A program made the position numbers and the translations under genes. Below are positions 58,183-64,000 of a DNA stretch of 64,000 bases, piece by piece (the first letter of the stretch is position 1; each line of letters opens with the position of its first letter). The notes under the pieces are model-generated. The model saw only the letters and a list, made by a program, of their open reading frames with translations. It had not been told where the DNA came from and made no database searches. Source of the stretch: Quercus robur (Eukaryota > Streptophyta > Magnoliopsida > Fagales > Fagaceae); assembly GCF_932294415.1 (NCBI RefSeq), contig NC_065539.1, forward strand, positions 49,681,501-49,745,500, given 5' to 3'.

Positions 58183-59321
58183 ATTTATTATGGGATAATT
58201 ACACTTTACTCATATGTGGTTTACCTATAATTTAACTTGTCTATTTGTGATTTCAATTTTAACACTTTACCCATCTGTGATTCCTTCCGTTACTAATCCG
58301 TAACCTACTTCTGTTAAAATTAAGGATAAATAGGTATTTTTGCTCAATTTTTATGTCTCTCTCCTCCCAAAACAAAAAGTAGCACAAAAATGCAAGAGAA
58401 AGAAGATCAAAAAATTTCTCCAGTTGGCCAAAGACGCCACTGAAGCTGAATTAGTTCCTTGTCCCTCCATGAAAATTGGGTTCTAATCTTACAACTTAAC
58501 TCTATAAAAACCCAAAATTTGAAATCTAAATATAAATTAAATTTCAATAATAACAAAAACTAACACATAAATTAAATTTCAATAATAACAAAAACTAACA
58601 CCATGGTAAAAGGACCAGGGGTCCAAAAAAAATCTCTCCAATGCGATTCTGGGGCTGGTCGTAGAAATCGATGCCCCAATTGAGAGGCTGTTGTGATTCA
58701 TCAGAAGAAGAAGGGCAACGGACATTGAAATGAGTGAAGGCATCGTTGTAGGCCTGGCGGTGCAAGTGCTTGAACTTGAGGATCATGCCGTCGCAATCGA
58801 ATACCAAAGCTTGTAGAGAAGCCGAAGCCGAAACTGAGAGCTGTTTCTTGGAGGAGCTGAGAGATTTTGATCTGAAGGTTCGAAAGAGCCAAAAAGTAGT
58901 GACTAAAGCTGAATCAGTTCCTTGTCCCTCCATGAAAATTGGGTTCTAATCTTATAGCTTAATGATTTTTCGAAGATGTTTCATTAAGTCAGTGATCTTG
59001 TATAGGTTGATCTGGGTTTTTTTTTTTTTTTGGGGAGTATGTTCTTCATGTTCAAGATTTGTGTGAATGGAGAGAGAGACAAATACCACTTTTTGATCTT
59101 TTTTTCTCTTGCATTTTTGTGCTATTTTTTGTTTTGGGAGGAGAGAGACATAAAACTTGAGCAAAAATACCTCTTTACCCTTAATTTTAACAGAGATGGG
59201 TTACGGATTAATAATGGAGAGAATCACAGGCGGGTAAAGTGTCAAAATTGAAACCACGGATAGACAAGTCAAATTAGAGGCAAACCACAGGTGGGTAAAG
59301 TGTAATTATCTCATTTATTAT
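58183..59321. mobile_element. Mutator-like element carrying a CBBY gene fragment (Pack-MULE)
   Basis: The element is 58192-59312 (1121 bp). ATTTATTAT flanks it at 58183-58191 and 59313-59321, an exact 9-bp duplication. Terminal inverted repeats of about 200 bp start GGGATAATTACACTTTAC on the left and GAGATAATTACACTTTAC (inverse) on the right. The centre holds a fragment of a host gene in minus orientation. A block of about 50 bp (TCCTTGTCCCTCCATGAAAA) is repeated at 58456 and 58920. No transposase. Confidence 0.88.
58610..58933 (-). pseudogene. Captured fragment of a CBBY-like HAD phosphatase gene
   Basis: The frame contains LQALVFDCDGMILKFKHL, then HRQAYNDAFTHFNVRCP and PLNWGIDFYDQPQNRIG. 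This matches the N-terminal part of the plastid CBBY protein (a HAD-family sugar-bisphosphate phosphatase), with the HAD motif I DCDG. The preceding Ser/Lys-rich residues resemble the end of a chloroplast transit peptide. The fragment stops shortly after NRIG, before the rest of the HAD core, so it cannot be an active phosphatase. It lies within a transposon and points the same way as DLH-E. It could make an antisense or small RNA against the parental CBBY gene, which is a guess. Confidence 0.8.
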
Positions 59322-59714
59322 TCTAGGCTTAATATACTACTAATATATTCCTTCTCTACAGATCAAACCTTTTTTTAACCCATTATATATCAAAGCTATA
59401 TAGACACTACAAATTTGATACCTTCTAAAAGCATTTGCAGCAGTGTAGCTAAATAGCTATATTGCTATTTTAGCTACACCAAAACACAAAAAAGAGGGCT
59501 GCAGCAGTGGAGTTATACTTAAAAATTTTTACCTTTTTGCTACAGTGCACATCAATAAATAGATGTGCACTGTAGCTGAAAGCTAAAAAGAAAATTAATT
59601 TTTTATTCTGTGTTCACACTACTTTTTTTATTTTTTATTCTTTCATTCTCCTTTCTCCGTCTCTCTCTCCTCACTGCCTCTCCATCTCTTCTTTCTTCCT
59701 CCAAACCCTTCTTT

Positions 59715-61623
59715 CTTCCTGTAGTGGGCCTTTTTGGTTATATTGGACTGGGCTGCCTCCTGTGGTACTGGGCCCAAATATTCTGAGTAAGGGAGTTGAG
59801 ACCGGTCCAACTGCAACTCAATTTGGTCCGACTTGTGCGCAAACTATGCCTCGTTCGCCAAGAGTGTGCTTACGGCGGGCAAAGCTGTTTTAGATGCGTC
59901 GTGGCAAACAGATATGATAATAATAAGATAAAAGAAAGTACTTTGACTTCTTAATTAAAGTGAAAAGATAATCCCTAATCAAGAAAAGATAATCACAGTT
60001 TAATAATAATTACTTTTATAAAGAAAGTAAGGGAATAAATGGGTAGTCTATGGGTTAATCAAAAGAATAAAGAAATCAGATTAAATCTGATCCGCAGGAT
60101 TAAAACAAGAGAGGGAAGAACGTCTCTTCTCAAAGTGAATAATCTCCCAAGGAAATCCTACTATGGAAATTAATAACTTTAAGGGAAAATGACCTGAATG
60201 GTTGGTGCATAAGGGAACTCTTTGTTTCTGGCAGAGAGTAGGACTTTGAGAGGAAGAGAGGGAATCAACCTATTGGTGCATGTCTGCCGCTCTAATTCTC
60301 TATCTTTTTCTTTCATTCTCTTCTAATACTCCCCTTTCTTATCTTTTTTTCTTAATACTTGTTTTCTATTTCCTGGTTTTTAAACTCCTATGTCGTGGTG
60401 TTGGTGTCTTCTTCCCTGTACACAGCAAGGGTCTCTTTTTATAGTGTCTATCGTGACTGAGTTTTACTATTTTAGCCCTTAACCACCTTTGTCTAGTCTA
60501 GGTATACTTGCCGACCACCACTGGTCCGTCTGTGTGTCACTCCTCATCACTAGACGAAAGAAAACTATTTTTGTTTGTTTGTCTGCCATGGCACCCTTCC
60601 CTGCTATGGTATGGGTGCCTTCTCTCTCCCTATCTCTCATGGCATGCACCTAGTGGTTCCAACTCAGTTTTTGCTTCTTTTAGGTGGTATGTCATTGCAG
60701 CAGGACACTTCTCCCAAAAGAGCCCAAGCAGGAACCTCAAAATAGGTTTTTCTCCTCTCCCCATCGCTAAACCATGCCTTCTTACCTCTGACCCATGACC
60801 TCACCGTGTCCTATATTGGCTAGGTATAGGCTAGTAAGGTCTAGGCCTTGCACGTGCCTCTCTTCCATGTATGTCCAAAATTTACCTATTGCTTATGCGT
60901 TTGCCGTGGTTGACTTGCATAGTCTGCCGTCTGTTTTTTACTATTTTCTGGTTCCCCTTTCTTTTATGACTTGCCCCACTTAGGGGCTGGGCCTTGCTTA
61001 ATGGTGGGCTTTGCCTTTCTTCAGCCCACCCTTTTTTCTGCTACCATCTCCTGCCATGTCATTTTATCATTCCTACTGCGAAGTTGTTTGCCTCAATCCT
61101 GCTGGGCCTCTTTGGGCCTGCCGTTTATTCTTCTCCCAATCGCCCAATACGGCCATTGGTTCTTTTATTACATCACTGGTGGGCTTCTGTGTCCCATTTG
61201 TTTTCTCTTGGGCGTCCCTGGCCCATTTGCTTTCCTTGGCCATTTTCTTAACTTTGTATTCCCATGGGCTTTTACTGAGTTCTTTGGACTTCCCCGACCT
61301 AATTACATTATCCATCATCATTGGGGTTCATGGGCTTGCCATCAACTCCTTACTTTCTTTGCTTTCATTACTTTGGGCCTGTCGTGGCCCATTCTCACAT
61401 TTCCACATCATATACTGCCTATGATTTGCTTATTTCTCTCTTTCCGGGCTCCTTAAGCCCATTTACCCCCTCAAGGCCCATTTGTTTATCTCATGGGCCT
61501 GTGATCCATTATTCCTGCCACTTGGGCTTAATGGGTTTTCTATCCATTTACCAATTCTTTTCTGCCCGCATTACTGGGCTTCTCCTTTCCACTTGGACTT
61601 CCAAAATGGCCATCAACACTTCC
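59715..61623. mobile_element. Solo LTR, 1899 bp, nested in the PIF/Harbinger-like element
   Basis: Positions 59720-61618 begin TGTAGTGGGCC and end CCATCAACA. CTTCC flanks both sides (59715-59719 and 61619-61623). The sequence is unusually rich in GGGCC and GGGCTT words. A TATA-like TCTTTTTATAGTG lies near 60435. Several chance frames inside it are not genes. It interrupts the sequence between the ATL fragment and the left end of the host element. Confidence 0.75.
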
Positions 61624-61624
61624 T

Positions 61625-61985
61625 CCACAAATCCATCGTCGATCTGCACGAGCCCAGCCACGGCCGCACGTCGAGAGAGGCCTCTCATTCGGACGTTGTT
61701 CAAATCGGCTGGGCCCTGAGAGCAGTGGCGGATAAAGATTGAGAAAAAGCCCATGAAGAAAAGAGTAGCAATTAGCACCACCACGATTATCGCCATTGAC
61801 GAACTGAACTTGGCGTACTGGTATGGATCTGGGCTGGGCTGGGCCGTGGCCCATTTGATCATCACCTCCGGACATATAAAAAGAACTCCGATCAAAGTCC
61901 AGATCGGACGGTTGGGATCGGGTTGTGCTTGTGTTTCGGTTTGGCTGTGTTGATTTTTCTGCTTTCTTTTTTTGTTCTTCTTCAC
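61625..61985 (-). pseudogene. Captured fragment of an ATL-type RING-H2 ubiquitin ligase gene
   Basis: The frame includes ATAQPSPDPYQYAKFSSSMA, then IIVVVLIATLFFMGFFSIFI and RHCSQGPADL. This is the N-terminal anchor of ATL proteins: a short extracytoplasmic stretch, one hydrophobic helix, then the basic RHC. The upstream residues are hydrophilic, and the normal signal-peptide-like start is not clear. The GLD motif and the RING-H2 domain are absent, so it is only a fragment of about 100 residues, captured by a transposon. Recognition is from memory of the family and was not searched. Confidence 0.72.
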
Positions 61986-62227
61986 TGGTTTTGATGGGCA
62001 CGGAAGGGTTGTGGTTGTGCAGTGATTTTTGTGGGTTTGATGATGGTTGTGGTGGTGTGTTGGTGGTTGAATGAAATATTATTTTATTGTAATGTTTATA
62101 TTATTTTATTGTGTTAAAAGCTAAAATAGCTTCACTGCTGTAGGATGTGAGAAGGTAAAATAGATAAAGTGACTTTTTGTGTAGGTAAAAAGCTAAAAAA
62201 TTAACTCCACTGCTGTGGATGCTCTAA

Positions 62228-63370
62228 TATGACAAGTCAAAGCTGTATAGACACTGACAAATTTGATACCTGCTAATATGTTAGGTTGGTAGCGTGAGGT
62301 TAAAAAATGAATTTAGTGACTATTTGGATCCAACTGAAAAAGCCAGCGCATCTGCGTCTGACGTTTTCCTTTTTCTTTTTTTTCTTTTCTTATGCATGCG
62401 TTTTTGGGTAGAGACAAAGTTACTATTCATACACACAAAGTTACTATTCACGCACTATTCATGGGACCCACAACCACTTTATTCAAAAAAATATATTTAA
62501 AATGGGTCTCACAGCATTATTCACACATTTAAAAATTATTTTGCTACAGTGTTTTCAGTTTTCAGCAAAATAAGATGTATCCAAACGGACAGTAGTGAGT
62601 CTATATAAGAATCAATAAAATTTTGCCATTTCAATAGTGAAAAATTTTATCTTTTTTTTTTTTGTATATAGCATTACTCTAAATTAAACTTGAAAATATG
62701 GGATTAACTGGCATAGGTGACAAATGGTTGACCTCATCAATATTGCAAAAGAAGGGATTAACCAAGACTAATATAGGTGACGAGTTGATATTGCGGATAT
62801 TATTGAGAATCTTAAGACAGAGAGAGAGATATATATATATATATTTTAAGAATCTCGAGTTTTTGGTGGTCCATAGACAAATTAATAATATTTCTTAAGG
62901 TAGTTAACACCTTTAACACTAAGCAACACCTGAGATTAACCATTCATTAACTAAAAAACATTCCGTCATTTTTTTTCTTTTTCAAGAGTATGAGTGTATG
63001 ACCATAGGTCAAACTAGTTGATTACTTGATTATTTATATTTTTGGAGTTTTTCTGGGCCAACTTAATTATTGAGATTACAGTGGGCCAATTTATATTGTT
63101 AGTTAGTTAATTTGAATATGTGCAATTTAGCCATGCTAAGAGATAGAGTAACAGTGCCACCCATAACAGTGCTAAACATGTGAGACATGTTAGCAAGTTT
63201 TCAGTATAGATAGAAGATGTTCCTTCACACTTTTCTACTGTAATTCAAGATAATTCGACTATTCCTTAAATAAAATTAAAGTGTTCTTTCTCAACAAAAA
63301 AAATAAATAAAATAATGAAAAAAACTTAATCCTTGAGATGGAATGAATATATATATATATATATATATAT
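62228..63370. other. Intergenic AT-rich sequence with small repeat remnants
   Basis: 62228-62275 is the second copy of a roughly 50-bp host repeat (TAGACACTGACAAATTTGAT) whose first copy (59400-59425) lies left of the PIF/Harbinger-like element. Positions 62395-62595 resemble the end of a non-autonomous DNA transposon (GTTACTATTCA repeats, ending ATCCAAACGGAC). A TA run is at 63343-63370. No gene. Confidence 0.5.
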
Positions 63371-64000
63371 TGCGGGGTGTCTGAGGACCAAGAAGAATAA
63401 GAGGTGGGGTATCATGCACCAACTCATTTATAAAAGCGCATCTGACCCGAGGAGTTGGTTAACCCAAGAAGAGGATGGGGAAGAGACATAACATCTTATG
63501 AGCACCTAACTAAGAGAAATGGAGTTATAGGAAAGGATCAGCACGGTGGAAGGAAGCTTCCTGAAAGGGTATACCTTCCACCCCCACATTAAATGTTTTG
63601 TAACAACCTTATCAACTGCATTGATGGGGAAGTGAACCCTGAATAATATTTTCACAGCTAGCAACCCTTTCTACCACCTTCAACTGAGACATGATGGGAT
63701 AAGTATCCTGAGAAGAGCCTTGAGGCATACAAGTGGAGGGTTAGGATGCAAAGAAGGGGGATATATAAGAGGGAAGGAGCTCCACAGTAAAGAGGAGAGA
63801 TTTTTAGGGAAGAAAGTAAGAAATAGAAAAGCGAACAATGTATTGCTTGATAAAAACTAGTGTAAGACCTAAATAAGAACTCTTCCTCGGAAGTGACTGA
63901 GTTCGTTCTTCCTTATTTGGGCACCACTTCACTAGCCCTAAGCTTAGCTTGCAACTATATCGTAGTTGTCCTCCCACGTCTACACAAAACAATTCTATTG
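63371..64000 (+). mobile_element. Probable LTR of a retrotransposon running off the window
   Basis: Starts TGCGGGGTGTCTGAGGACC directly after a TA run and has a TATA box (GGGATATATAAGAGGG at 63759) followed by a purine-rich leader, typical of a long plant LTR. No partner or internal domain is visible inside the window, so orientation and start are tentative. Confidence 0.45.

Larger units (their letters stand above)
59426..62227. mobile_element. PIF/Harbinger-like element carrying an ATL gene fragment and a solo LTR
   Basis: The element is 59429-62224. Its ends are AAGCATTTGCAGCAGTGTAG on the left and GAGCATCCACAGCAGTGGAG (inverse) on the right, flanked by TAA on both sides. The sequence across the would-be empty site (CCTTCTAATATG) matches the neighbouring host repeat at 62265-62275 (CCTGCTAATATG), which supports the 3-bp duplication. 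Without the nested LTR it is about 0.9 kb. No transposase. The superfamily is assigned from duplication length and end style only. Confidence 0.7.

Noticed and set aside
60508-61719. Several overlapping frames of 60-160 residues, some hydrophobic
   Set aside because: They lie inside the solo LTR, overlap in different frames and have GGGCC-driven composition; no domain recognised.

Overview
The window is nuclear DNA of a flowering plant, most likely a woody eudicot. Genes are sparse, AT-rich and split by GT-AG introns, and most of the rest is layered transposable elements. A Fagales tree is my guess from the feel of the repeats; nothing here proves it.

The host genes are a cluster of five dienelactone hydrolase (DLH, alpha/beta hydrolase) paralogues and one unrelated dehydrogenase. 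DLH-A (minus, exons 1-4 only, 3208-19550) is a truncated copy. DLH-C (plus, 22590-27036), DLH-B (minus, 28602-32083), DLH-D (minus, 46475-50546) and DLH-E (minus, 53403-57931) each have seven exons with nearly identical sizes and phases (148, 22, 127 or 130, 91, 90, 101, 141 nt). They give 239-240 residues with an intact Cys/Asp/His triad. A/B/C and D/E form two subfamilies. Between them lies an intronless 3-hydroxyisobutyrate dehydrogenase-like gene (44270-45196). Four of the DLH copies have an upstream motif laid out like the as-1 element bound by TGA-type bZIP factors, duplicated in DLH-E.

Mobile DNA explains most other sequence. Intron 1 of DLH-A is stretched to 13.6 kb by a three-deep nest: a Mutator-like element (6180-19147, 9-bp target duplication) holds a hAT-like element (8341-16841, 8-bp duplication), which holds a gag-only LTR retrotransposon (8592-15863, two 842-bp LTRs). 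Solo LTRs sit in intron 2 of DLH-A and of DLH-D and inside a third element. A Mutator-like element (58192-59312) just upstream of DLH-E carries a fragment of a CBBY-type HAD phosphatase gene. A PIF/Harbinger-like element (59429-62224) carries the membrane-anchor part of an ATL RING-finger gene.

The oddest structure is in the large non-coding LTR element at 34464-43496. Its internal region (about 36750-39430) is an array of dozens of tiny inverted repeats framed by GCCC and GGCA. The stem letters differ between units, but the two arms usually change together (CCATT/AATGG, CCAAT/ATTGG, CCAGT/ACTGG, CCAAG/CTTGG, CTAAG/CTTAG). This looks like covariation in a hairpin array and is the best candidate here for something undescribed.
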